Assembly: GCA_022478985.1 (NCBI GenBank)
Contig: JAKSZP010013308.1
Coordinates: 62,001 to 126,000, forward strand
Length of the DNA: 64,000 nt
Direction of reading: 5' to 3'
Source: Massospora cicadina
Lineage: Eukaryota; Entomophthoromycota; Entomophthoromycetes; Entomophthorales; Entomophthoraceae
A program made the translations under genes and the position numbers. The notes under the pieces were generated by a model. That model had not been told where the DNA came from. It worked only from the letters and a program-made list of their open reading frames with translations, and ran no database searches. Positions 45,505 to 55,535 of the stretch are shown piece after piece. Position 1 is the stretch's first letter. The number at the start of each line of letters is the position of its first letter.

Positions 45505-46710
45505 TGTCATGGATAAGGCTGCAAGTGGATCAGTGGATTATTTTTCATCTGGCGTAATAGCAGAGTTCAACCCCAAAACTGCTGAAGTGCAGGCGACTTA
45601 CCCACTTCTGATGAAGATGAACGATCCCTTTTATATATTTGAGTGAGTCAAGCCATTTATCCTACAATCAGAGTGAAGTCATACAAAAAATTTTCTCTGA
45701 CGCTTCAACAGATTTTCTTATTAATGATGACAACGTAGCCCAAAACCACTATGAAAATCGACCTCTTTTTATACCTTTTGGGGCAAAAATAAATTACAAC
45801 TCACTTTTTGACAAAATGATGGTTTGATTGAATTACCCTGACATGAAAAAGGCTCTCAAGTGAATATTACCAAGTATGGACAAAAACTAATTTTGAGAGT
45901 CATTCAATAACCAAATGTGAGGGTGCATTAAATAAGCACCATAGCACAAACCAGATGTTAACAGGAATATTAACAAATCTGGTAATTTAGAAATAACCAA
46001 AGAAGAGGCTACAACCCAGAATAGAAGACAGGAAGAAAGGGCCCCTGGACATCCAGGTTCAGGGTAATTTTCATGAGAAGAAGCTCGTGTATACAGGAAC
46101 TAAGCCAAATGGACAAAACATTGAAATAAGCTTTTAGACGCTGTCTCACTAGGGGATCCTGAAAATCCTCAATATCGCTACATAAACTCATTGTTTACTT
46201 TATTATATTCATTTTATACCATTCCTTGATTTTTCACCAGAAAGTATAAAAATTTTCACTTTTTACTTCAATAAAAGCCCTGCCACAGAATCTCAGTTTT
46301 AACCTTTTTTAGCTTATAATGTTTAGATGAACTAATCGCCAGTATCCAGTCTGAGATTAGCATATATCAGAATACAATAACCAGTCTGAGATCTGCTCTG
46401 CTTGAAAAGGACACTCTATATCACGGATACCTTAAAGCTAAGCTGCCAAGAGAGAGGTTATATTGGCTTCATTTGAGTCATGAGGGCCAATTTATAATGT
46501 ACATGTCATAAAGTTTCAACAAGTAATTTGTAAAGGGTGCAAACAGTATAACAAAGAGGCCAATGTTACAACAGGTAGCATCAATGAGAATCTGCTCTAC
46601 GAGGATGATTGTGATCTAAAGCAAATGTTGTCTGGTGCCTATCCTAGTGTAGTAGACCCAAAGCAGCTATTCAGCCTCACATGTTAAGCGAGCAGTGGTC
46701 AGCGAGCTTA
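45505..46710 (+). repeat. 5' LTR of element B
   Basis: TGTCATGGATAAGGC...GCGAGCTTA. It aligns with 51798-52180/54725-55535 (GAAGTGCAGGCRACTTACCC, AAATCTGxTAATTTAGAAAxTAACC, GGACATCCAGGTTCAGGGTA) and with the reverse complement of the A LTR. CTTTTTATACCTTTTGGGGC near 45770 on plus and its A counterpart contain a TATA-like box on the opposite strand. Confidence 0.85.
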
Positions 46711-46713
46711 CTA

Positions 46714-46731
46714 TGGTACTCATTACAGGGG
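46714..46731 (+). other. Primer-binding site of element B
   Basis: TGGTACTCATTACAGGGG, two transitions from the D site. It overlaps an ATG (46713-46715) that opens the Gag frame MVLITGAASSGLCEDHESSI. Confidence 0.8.
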
Positions 46732-47138
46732 CGGCATCATCAGGCCTGTGTGAGGATCATGAAAGTTCTATTGAGAAATTATTTAATAAAGCAAATGTAT
46801 AATAACATGAACAGGATCCCTCTGTGCTTCTGGTGAGGGATGAGGAAACAATCTGTTCAAGCCTTTATCTCCTTAAATTAGAAATGCTTGATCTATGTAA
46901 CCAGCTTGAGTGCGTTAAGGAGACCACAAGAAGAGCAAAAATTTCCTTTATATTTATTGTGAGAGGACCTTCATTTATAGCAAATCTGATGGCTCCTCTC
47001 AAGAATCCGTAGGATCAATAATATTTTTTGAAAAGAAGAGCAGAGAAAACATCTACTAAAGATTATGGATAGCACATGGAACAGTATGACAATATGCTGT
47101 TTGCAATGGACAAAAGTATAGACAATTTAAAGGCACAT

Positions 47139-47171
47139 CCCCCCTTGGGTTGGGACCATCTAGTACTAAAA
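47139..47171 (+). mobile_element. Micro-retroposon S, copy 5 (33 bp)
   Basis: A C-run, TTGGGTTGGGACCATCTAGT and ACTAAAA lie between AAAGGCACAT (47129-47138) and AAAGGCACAT (47172-47181). The target before insertion reads TTT/AAAGG, which resembles the TT/AAAA preference of LINE endonucleases. It is in Gag of B. Confidence 0.88.
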
Positions 47172-48359
47172 AAAGGCACATCTGCATACCATACCATAAT
47201 CTACCTATACTCGACCAGTAACCTGATTGGATGCATATGTTTGGGTAGCTCAACAGAAGGTCCAATGTTGGTCAGAACTGCCACACAACTGACCATGATG
47301 CATATCGACCCTTTTGAAGAAGATCAAATTCCAAAATTTACTTTAAGACCGTGCCTACACCTAAAGAAAGAGCAATTGCTGGTTTTCTCCATATTTATGA
47401 GAACAGCATGGATGGGGCTAGCTATCGCCAAAAAGGCTTTCTATGTGCTGGTTTATGAGCCGTGAGGCTCAGGAGATCCTTGGCATCAGGCTAAGACCTG
47501 GACTATCTCGAACTGAGGTGAATATTATTCTACTTTCCGAGTTCAGTAGTGAACAAGACGTCCAGGATATGAAGCAAGAGTTCCTCCTTATGAAAGATGG
47601 TCAAGCATTAGCTAGTTGCTAAATATACCTAGCGCTACTATCTCAAGGCTCAACAATTATGGACTACATAAACCATGGACTTACCTACCATGAAGGCCAT
47701 TCTGCTGAGTTCATTGGAGATGCTTCCCAACTTAAAGATGCATATGACTCTAGCAGTAAAGAGCGTAACGTCTGAAAGGCACATAAGGAAGCTTTCTTGG
47801 TAAGCAATGGACATATAAAAAAAATACTAGGCCATGGGCACGCCCCCTTGATGAGTTAGCAAGGCCATCTACGTCTCTACTAATAAGGGCAACAAAGCAA
47901 AGTAAAAGATTTCTAAACCACATGAGCGCTTGCCTCGTCAATAGTTAACCTGCAATAAATTCTGTCAACCTGGGTAAGTTTTGATCTTGTCCATTAATCG
48001 CCATGAAAAAAGTAAGCACCCCCTTAAGAGGATACTCTAACGCTGTAAGCTGGTAGGATCTCCATGCTGAGGGTAAAGACAATTTGAGGATGAGTATTAA
48101 ACTTTTACATGCTACCACGTGCTAGGGCACCTAGCGCAGTGTCTGAGCATAATATATCAAGAGTCCACAGCATTGAAGTTCTAAATCAAGAATTACATAA
48201 CTGGTGCAAGCGAATCTTACCAGATCATATATTTAGTTAAAGAAGGAGATCATCTTATTATGGATACCTTCAAGAGCTTAGTTCTTGATGGCGAGGATAC
48301 TTAAAAGCTACAACGAGTGCTGCCGCTATTAGACAGTTTTGAATAATATACTACTGACG

Positions 48360-48735
48360 TATTTACCACTGGGAACCCTTTCAGAAAGAATGTGATTATA
48401 GTTGAAGTGATTATCCAGAAAGTGCACATTTTTGCAGTAATAAACACTGGGGCACTATTCAACATTATATCACCTAAGCTCATGATGAAGCTGAAGTTCA
48501 CGACCAATAAAAATTATGTTTTAAAGTATTAAATCCAGGACCAGACATTACCCGCACCCAAGGAACCTATTCCGTGCTACCCTTACAATTTGGACACATG
48601 GTCTTAATGGCACTGACAGTGGTTTTAGACAATGACCACTATGTATTTTTTATCAGGAAGCAGTTTCTCTTAAAGTTTAGAGCGAAGATTGATTTCACAT
48701 CAAGCGCTATTAGCATCTTTAAATACTAACTTCCG
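48360..48735 (+). pseudogene. Protease of element B, active-site Asp changed
   Basis: Plus-strand codons near 48435-48500 read AVINTGALFNIISPKLMMKL, where the family has A-x-I-D-T-G-A, so Asp is Asn. The second half is LPLQFGHMVL and VLDNDHYVFF (about 48583-48650), as in A. Confidence 0.75.
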
Positions 48736-49099
48736 CTTGTATTTAAGGATGAAGACGTAAAACTGAAGAAACAACGGACGTGCTTGGTGGAAATGGATAA
48801 ATTTATATACTCCATTCACTACATCCTGACTGAGAAGAGTGTGAAGCAGTAACCGCCTATTGTTAGCGCGGAAGAAGGATTTCCATTCAATGCAAGCAAG
48901 ACTATAGAGATTTGACCAGGGATTAATTCTGGATGAGCCTGTCAATTAGTGTAAATATTATGCTGAATACCAACTTGGACTTATACAGATGTGACGGGAT
49001 TTATGAGCAAGAACCTAGAGTTCTACCAGGATTTTATTCCACAAACTACTCTGGAGAGTTGAGCATCTTCTTGGAAAAAATCACAACTCAACCTATCAG

Positions 49100-50620
49100 A
49101 GTCAAAAATGGACAAGTCGTTGCAGTGCACAATTGATCAGTTACCATGGCATTTATTCTGTACATGATATAGGAAATTTTGATGAGCATAGGTTTGGTGA
49201 TGTGACCCCTAAACAGCATAAGGAGCTTGAAGAGCTGCTGCATGGGTTCAGCGACAGCTTTAGTACCAGATTAACAATTATGGCCTCTGTAAGGGCGAGG
49301 TCCTTAAAACAGATATCTGTTCTGATATTACAGACAAATCCAAACCCTAATACCACTTGAAATCCATAGATACAGTTATTGCTCAAGAACTGAATCAACT
49401 AGCTGAGGAAGTGCTAATCAGACCATAGAAGAGTCCTTGAACCTCTTCTTTGTAGATCTTACAAAAAAAGGATGGAACCCATCAAGTAGTCGTAGACTAC
49501 CATCAAATGAATGAGATAACTAAGAAGGACTCTTACCCGCTCTTGCACATCAATGACGCTTTAGAATGCCTGGGAAGCTCAAGGTACTTCTTGATGATTG
49601 ATCTGGCGAGCAATTACTGGCATATGGAGCTCTTGCCAGAAGATTAAGAGAAATGCGCCTTTATTAGTAGTCAGAGGTTGTTCAAGCCCACAAGATGCCG
49701 CAGGGTCTCTGAAACGCCCCTGCTACCTTCTAGTGCATAATGGAACACATAGGTAAAAAACTCAAGTTATTTACCATGTTGATTTAGTAAATGACATCAC
49801 CATATTCATGCAAACAATCTAAAGCATTTACAGAACCTCCAAGAGGTCTTTACACATATGCGTGAGTCCAATGTGAAGTTAAAATGGAGCAATTGTACCT
49901 TTCCAAGAAACAGTTATAGTTCCCTGGGCATATAATCAGCCCTGGTAAAAATAAAGCCTCAAGATGGAAAGGTTAAAGCCATCATGGCTAAGAGCTACCC
50001 AGGATTATGAGGTGTATCTAAGTGATCCTCAGATTAATGGAATACTACTGTCAGTTTACCCCCCATTTCGTGGACATGAAGGCACCCCTCATATGCCTGC
50101 TCACCAAGGAAACAAATATTGAGCAGGCCTGGAACAGGAACAGGCCTTCGCGGAGTTAAAGTCAAGATTGATAGAGGCGCCAATCTTGGCCTATACTGAC
50201 TTCAATTAAACGTTCTATCTCTAGATTGACGCCAGTGATGTAGGAATTGGCGCTATTCTAGCACAATCTAGATGAAGTCAGGGTGGATCGCTCAACCAAA
50301 TACTATTCCAAGGTGTTCAGCAAAACAGAGAAGAATTACACGGTCTGATCCAGTGTGCTTGGCAATGATCTGAGTAATTAAACATTTCAGACCTTACTTG
50401 TAAAGGTTACAATTAAGGTAACAATGGATCACACGTCACTCCTCTGGTTGCAGGACATTGTGAATCCTAACAGACGCCTTGCACTCTGGTCCGTACTTCT
50501 CTAAGGCTATGATTTTAGGATCATACACTGAGCGGGGATAGATGCCTAAACGCTGACATCCTATTGTAATTTCCAGTGTTCCATTTTGTAAAGCACAAGA
50601 AAGCGATCATCTTTATAATT
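49100..50620 (+). pseudogene. Reverse transcriptase and RNase H of element B
   Basis: RT text is QKKDGTHQVVVDYHQMNEIT (49464 onward), KKDSYPLLHINDALECLGSS, RYFLMIDLASNYWHMELLPE and KCAFIS.QRLFKPT (to about 49690). The catalytic box at 49784-49795 reads L-V-N-D before ITIFM, so the Tyr and first Asp are lost. The thumb and connection follow, and then RNase H (about 50200-50560) with FYLxIDASDVGIGAILAQ (50215-50270) and TMDHTSLLWLQDIVNPNRRL (50423-50480). It has many stops but is more readable than G or I. Confidence 0.8.
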
Positions 50621-50689
50621 TTTAGGTTATAAAAATAATCTGACAAGAAAAAAAGTAAGACCTTCCTGAGAAGGTGCTCCAGTGACACT

Positions 50690-51790
50690 TGTTGTGTCAA
50701 GGGAAACCTACAGAAGAAGGTTCAAAACAATTGGTACCCCTATATTTAGCCCAGTAAATGAATTGAGTTGGTGATGAAGGCCCATAAGCATGTGGTCCAT
50801 GGAAGATTTCAGAAAACGCTGGCATACCTAAAAGAGAGATTATACTAGGAGTGTATGTTTGATAAAGTGCACCAAGATTTATAGTTGTTCATACCCTGTG
50901 AGATCTTTTGCCTGCTGGAGAAGCGTTTGAGTTTAAACCAATCATCTGCAGCGCCCTCCTGCATTTTATCAATTGACATGGTTAGACCTCTACAACTGCC
51001 TACAATGTATCAAAGTTCTTCTTAGTAGTAGTCAATCACTTCATCAAGTGGGTTGAGGACTACGCAGTTGATTAAATAGCAAACTCCACCGCTTGCTTCC
51101 TTTACAATAAGTCATCAAATGACACATTTGCCCTCGAGTTTTACCTTTTAAAAAATGGAAGAATTTCATCTCAAACATGGTGATGAAGTTAATGAACCTA
51201 GTGGGGTTAAAACATTAGTTCACTATCCCTACACTCCATCCTCAAATGGAAGCATTGAGCGGGTCAATGGAACCTTTGGAGGGTTTTTAAAGAAAATGGC
51301 CCTCAATAATCATCTATAATAGTATCAGTTGCTGCCCTCAGCGTTTTTGGCTTACCAGTTGAGCCACCTCCAAGTGATTGGGTTGTCCCTTTTAAAAGAC
51401 CTGTACAGGAGATAGAAAGCCCTGCAAACCCTACTGGCGCTGGTCATCAAAGCAGACTGGAAAAACATGCCGCCTAGAAATTATCAGTAGGACTTAGCTG
51501 GAAAACTTACCAGGCTTCATTTGGAAGCTTCAAAAATATTGAGGCGACAATTCCTCAAAGTCAAAAGGAGAGTCAGAGATGCACTAGGCTACCAGAGTTT
51601 GACTTAGGGTATAAGGCTCTAATAACATCTGTTGGGATCACAGCCAGAGAGACTACAGGCCGTATGGACTGGGCCTGCTACTGTCTTGACAAATAGAGGA
51701 GCCCAATACTCTATATGGTACTTTACTACCCTTGCAAATAATGAGTACATTCACGGCACCTGAGGTCATTCTTTCAGTCTCATCTTGGGA
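50690..51790 (+). pseudogene. Integrase of element B and polypurine tract
   Basis: The zinc finger is KAHKHVVHGRFQKTLAYLKE (50778 onward), with the Cys pair largely lost. In the core are LSIDMVRPL (about 50970, first Asp kept), LKNGRISSQ where the family has DNGKNF (Asp to Lys), and NGSIERVNGTFGGFLKKMAL (51250-51305, Glu kept). The tail runs to the purine tract CTTGGGAGGGGAAG (51784-51797) immediately before the 3' LTR. Confidence 0.8.
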
Positions 51791-51797
51791 GGGGAAG

Positions 51798-52180
51798 TGT
51801 CTCAGATGAGGCTGTGATTGGATCAGTGGCCATTCCTCATCTGGAAGAATAAGCAGAGTTCATCTCCAGACTGGCGGAAGTGCAGGCAACTTACCCAACG
51901 TGGATGTAGATGGTTGATATCCTTTTATAATTTTGGGTGAGGCAAGTCATTTATCCTGCAATCAAAGTGACGACATGCAAAATAATTTTCACCATGACGC
52001 TTTAGTAGAATTGTTTAATGAAGATGACAGCATCTCCCAGAATCATTATGAAAATTAATCCCCCTATTATACCTTTAAAGAATCAAACAATTTACAACTC
52101 ATCAACGATAAATTTTATTTTGTGTTGATTTTCTGATGGGAGCAATTGAGTTTCTTAAATGAATATCACCAAATATGGAC
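51798..52180 (+). repeat. 3' LTR of element B, first part
   Basis: TGTCTCAGATGAGGC to the F2 target site TCACCAAATATGGAC. It aligns with 45505-45893. The LTR resumes at 54725. Confidence 0.85.
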
Positions 52181-54709
52181 CCCACTCAACATCATTTTCA
52201 AGCATTTTGAAAAACAAGTCAGTTTTCCACCACTGCCTCGCTGTATCAATTTCCCAATTTATGTCCTTGGATCCACCACCTGCTGCCCCAGTGTGAGGAA
52301 GCGGTGCTCCACCTGCTAGTGTTTACCACCCAGCAGGCAAACGTGTGCATACTGGCTCGTCCAGTCTGCCAAACACATCCAGCTGCTATGTACCTCCAAG
52401 GGACCTAGCACTGTGTCGTAAATCTACATGACTGGATGACAAGCCACCATTACGACCAAGCGAATCATTGGAGAAATTCCGCCAAAGGTTCAATGGACAG
52501 AATCCACCGAGGATGTTTCAGAGCTATAAGTAATGTATTGCCTTAGGATGAGGCAATAATGGGTTATAATGGTTCATATCAGATTGCCTTCAAAATAGGG
52601 CGATAAGGCGATGTTGACATTTAATAAGAGATAATCTAAATCGCCTCAAATCAGGGTGATAAAGAATTGAAGAACAACAAGCCAAAACCGATGAGAATAT
52701 GGAGAAACGAATAAAGTAAGCAAAAAGTGTTGGTACTGACTAAGGTCGCTGGGATATCAGGTAAACAAGGGGACTGGAAGAGGAGATTTTTTTGGTGAGT
52801 AGAAAAGAAAGAAAAGAAGAAGAAAAGAGGGAGCAGACTAGAAGAAGATCCGCCAATTTATTATATTAAAATAAAGAAGTGTTTAAGGGAAATTGCTCCC
52901 ATTTTATTATATATAATAATTGTTTACAAGTGTATCAAGGAACAGCTGATTGTCATATAGTCCGTTCCAATTAATCAATGGCTGAAAACCTGTGCAAAAA
53001 ACCCTTCAATGGGTACACACAGAATTGCTGAGATTCAACACACTGTACCTCGCACAAGTCCACCCAACCCGCCCCCACCCACTAGCCCTACACTGATTCA
53101 ATATTTTCTTTTGCCTCCACATCAAGTACGGATGTCTCTTCCTGTATTCCAACAAATCAATATTTGATTTGGCAACGGCCACCTTTGCACCAGCAGGGTT
53201 TATTAACTTCCGCCCTTAAAAGGACTATTTTGATATTGGATTCCTCACTGAAGAGGATGCAGCCGCTGCAGCAGCTACATCTTTAATATACAAAAACACC
53301 CCCATTACCACCACTGAAGACATCTCTCCAATGATACCCCGCATTCATGGTGACCTTTGCAAACCTCCCCTCACACCTTCCCCTCAAATACTCTATGAGG
53401 AGTTGATGTCTGAGCTGTCCACTTATGGCACAGACCCCACCCTCCAATTTATTGTCTCAAGTGGTGCTGAGCGCCTCGCAGCACCTCAGGCAATGGCCAC
53501 CATTACCCCCACTAGCTGAACATGGCCTCAGCACATCCCACCACGTGCCTATATCCCATATTCACCTGACCATTTCTTTTGGGCTTACATTGACAATGGC
53601 CGAACAGTTTGCCCCCCTTCCATGAATTAAACCATACCAAAAAGGCATGTCAATACAATTAAATCACTGCAAATATGGTTAACCCCACCCAGGAGGCCAT
53701 ACCAACAGTGTTTGGGTGAGGATTTTAGCTTCCTCACCCCCCAGGTTGTGTTCTCAATGAACCAGCAGCAAAATCTTGCAACCCAAATCCAAGCTGGCCA
53801 ATCTCTAGCGTGCCAACCAATTAGGGACAGGTTTGAACCCATATTAAATCCAAAAAATTTCCCGCCCCTAAAACTTACCCAACCACAACCACCTATTACT
53901 GAATCAATCCAAGTCAATCAAAATCCCTGGGACAAATTGGATGAAGTGACCAAATCTGGTGAAATGTCCCACCTCTCACAACCCAATCAATTTAATACCT
54001 TTTTATGAATTCAGACTTTGATGCCCACTACCGCCCAAACAATATGCCCCCAAAATCCAATGCTATCCCATAACAAAGCGACCACCAGCTTGCCAAGGCC
54101 GTGGTGGCCTCGCCCAAAAATCGTCACCTTTGCAAAGCCATGACAAAATCTGCCGTTAAATTAAAAAAAGGGCTGCACATCCCCTTGTTCCCCTCAATTT
54201 TCCTTCTACAAGAGGAAATCCAACGCCTCTATGAAACTTTCACTACTGAAGTCAAACGTGTCTTACTCTGAAAATAATTTTCCACATCTACACATGTCAC
54301 CAGATCAAACATTGCAAAATTAGTCCAACTTCCCAATGCCTGCATCCAAGATGAACAATGTTGCCAAACTCATAGAATCCTTTATTCAGGCCCAAATTGA
54401 CAGTCTCAACTGCTATCTATCTCACCTCAACCATTAACTTCAGATGCACCAACCCCCTTATTATCAGCATGATCTGCTTTTTCAATGATAATACTGAGGA
54501 TGATTATTATGATCTGTCTTATCCCCCTCCCCCTCCGCCATGGTGGGATAAGCAGCTCGCCACTGTGCCACCTGGTAGGTTGCTTTCTCATTTCTTTTGC
54601 GCTTCCCACTTCTATATAGGGCGTTCAGTTTGTGTTTCGGTTGATTAAGGTTTGGAGTTTCTGTTTTGGTATTGTCCATCCCCTGTTGGCTTGCCTTGAT
54701 TAAATAAAC
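52181..54709 (+). mobile_element. Retroposon F, copy 2, with 15 bp target duplication; contains a solo LTR
   Basis: It is flanked by TCACCAAATATGGAC at 52166-52180 and 54710-54724, a long duplication of non-LTR type, and inserted in the B 3' LTR. It ends GGTATTGTCCATCCCCTGTT...TTGATTAAATAAA, the same tail as F1 and the SINE. After subtracting the solo LTR it is about 1.9 kb. Coding remnants include LSTYGTDPTLQFIVSSGAER (about 53415-53470), SMNQQQNLATQIQAGQ (53755 onward), a 98-codon frame at 53712-54008 and the C-terminus DDYYDLSYPPPPPPWWDKQL (54500-54560). No RT or endonuclease is visible. The product is unknown. Confidence 0.88.
52414..53040 (+). mobile_element. Solo LTR (627 bp) inserted in F2
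   Basis: TGTCGTAAATC...GAGATTCAACA has the TG...CA ends of an LTR. It is flanked by CACTG on both sides (52409-52413; 53041-53045), and F1 lacks it at the same place. It contains an A/G-rich stretch (about 52790-52840) and TATATAATAA near 52910. No internal domain is present, so this is the scar of recombination between two LTRs. The strand is not determined by the sequence. Confidence 0.9.
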
Positions 54710-54724
54710 TCACCAAATATGGAC

Positions 54725-55535
54725 AACAACCAATTTTGAGAGTCATTTAAAACCCTTTGTGAGGTGCATTAAATAGGATCTATTTCACAAACCAGATGTT
54801 GACAGGCATATTATTAAATCTGTAATTTAGAAAATAACCAAAGAAGAGGCTAACATCCACAACCCAGAAAATGAGAAGGAAGAAAGGGCCCATGGACATC
54901 CAGGTTCAGGGTAATTGCCATGAGAAGAAGCTCGCAGGTGCAGGAACTAAGCCAAATGGACAAAACATTGAAATAAGCTTTTGGACGCTGTCTATAGTGG
55001 ATCCTGAAAATCCTCAATATCAAGACCTGAACTCCTTGTTTACTTTACAATAGTCATTATACCATTTCTTGATTTTACACCAGAAGTATAAAATAGTTCA
55101 CTTTTTTCTTGATTAAAGACCTTTCCACAAAGTTTATTTCTATTATTTTTGTTTCACTTATAGTGGTTTAAGTGAACTAATCGACTGTATCAAGTCTGGG
55201 ATTAGCTTTTGAGCAGATAATTATGTAATCTGAGATCTTCACTGTTTTAAATGGACACTATATATCACCCTACCTTAGAGCTAAGCTGTCAAGAGAGAGG
55301 TTAGATTGGCTTCTGTTGAGTCCTAAGGCCAATGTATAATTTACATGTCAGAGAGTGTCAATAAGAGTTCGTCAAGGGTGCAAACATTATACCAGAGAGA
55401 TAATGCTACAGCGGGTAGTATCATAGAATAATTTTCTCTATGAGGATAATCTTGATATAAGTGAAGGTTGTCTTGTGCCTAATCTGTGCAGAGTAGACCC
55501 CAGATCAGAGAGTCATCCTCACATGTTAAGTGAGA
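54725..55535 (+). repeat. 3' LTR of element B, second part
   Basis: It aligns with 45895-46700, for example AGAAGAGGCTAACATCCACA against AGAAGAGGCTACAACCCAGA, and GGACATCCAGGTTCAGGGTA in both. Similarity stops at TTAAGTGAG (about 55534), some 18 bases before the end expected from the 5' LTR. Confidence 0.8.

Larger units (their letters stand above)
46713..48290 (+). pseudogene. Gag of element B, decayed
   Basis: The frame starts at the PBS-overlapping ATG (MVLITGAASSG..., compare MVLTTGDPCITR in D) and breaks after 29 codons. It continues in pieces: 46824-47012 (LECVKETTRRAKISF...IVRGPS, shared with A) and 47076-47465 (129 codons, partly made by the S insertion, which changes the frame). SREAQEILGIRLRPGLSRTE follows near 47455-47515. 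The usual Gag role, particle formation, is inferred from position and from similarity to A. Confidence 0.65.
45505..55535 (+). mobile_element. Ty3/Gypsy element B (+), 3' LTR split by retroposon F2
   Basis: LTR 45505-46710, PBS 46714, Gag, protease, RT, RNase H, integrase, polypurine tract and 3' LTR (51798-52180 plus 54725-55535). Removing F2 gives a 3' LTR of about 1.19 kb, against 1206 bp for the 5' LTR, which supports the reading. It is the same family as A. The last 15-20 bases of the 3' LTR look deleted, so no target duplication is visible. Confidence 0.85.

Noticed and set aside
9852..47171. S insertions as 5S rRNA-derived fragments
   Set aside because: The reverse strand TTAGTACTAGATGG resembles the 3' half of eukaryotic 5S rRNA (AGTACTxGGATGG), but the A-tail lies on the opposite strand to 5S sense and the rest does not match. 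Kept only as a remote possibility.
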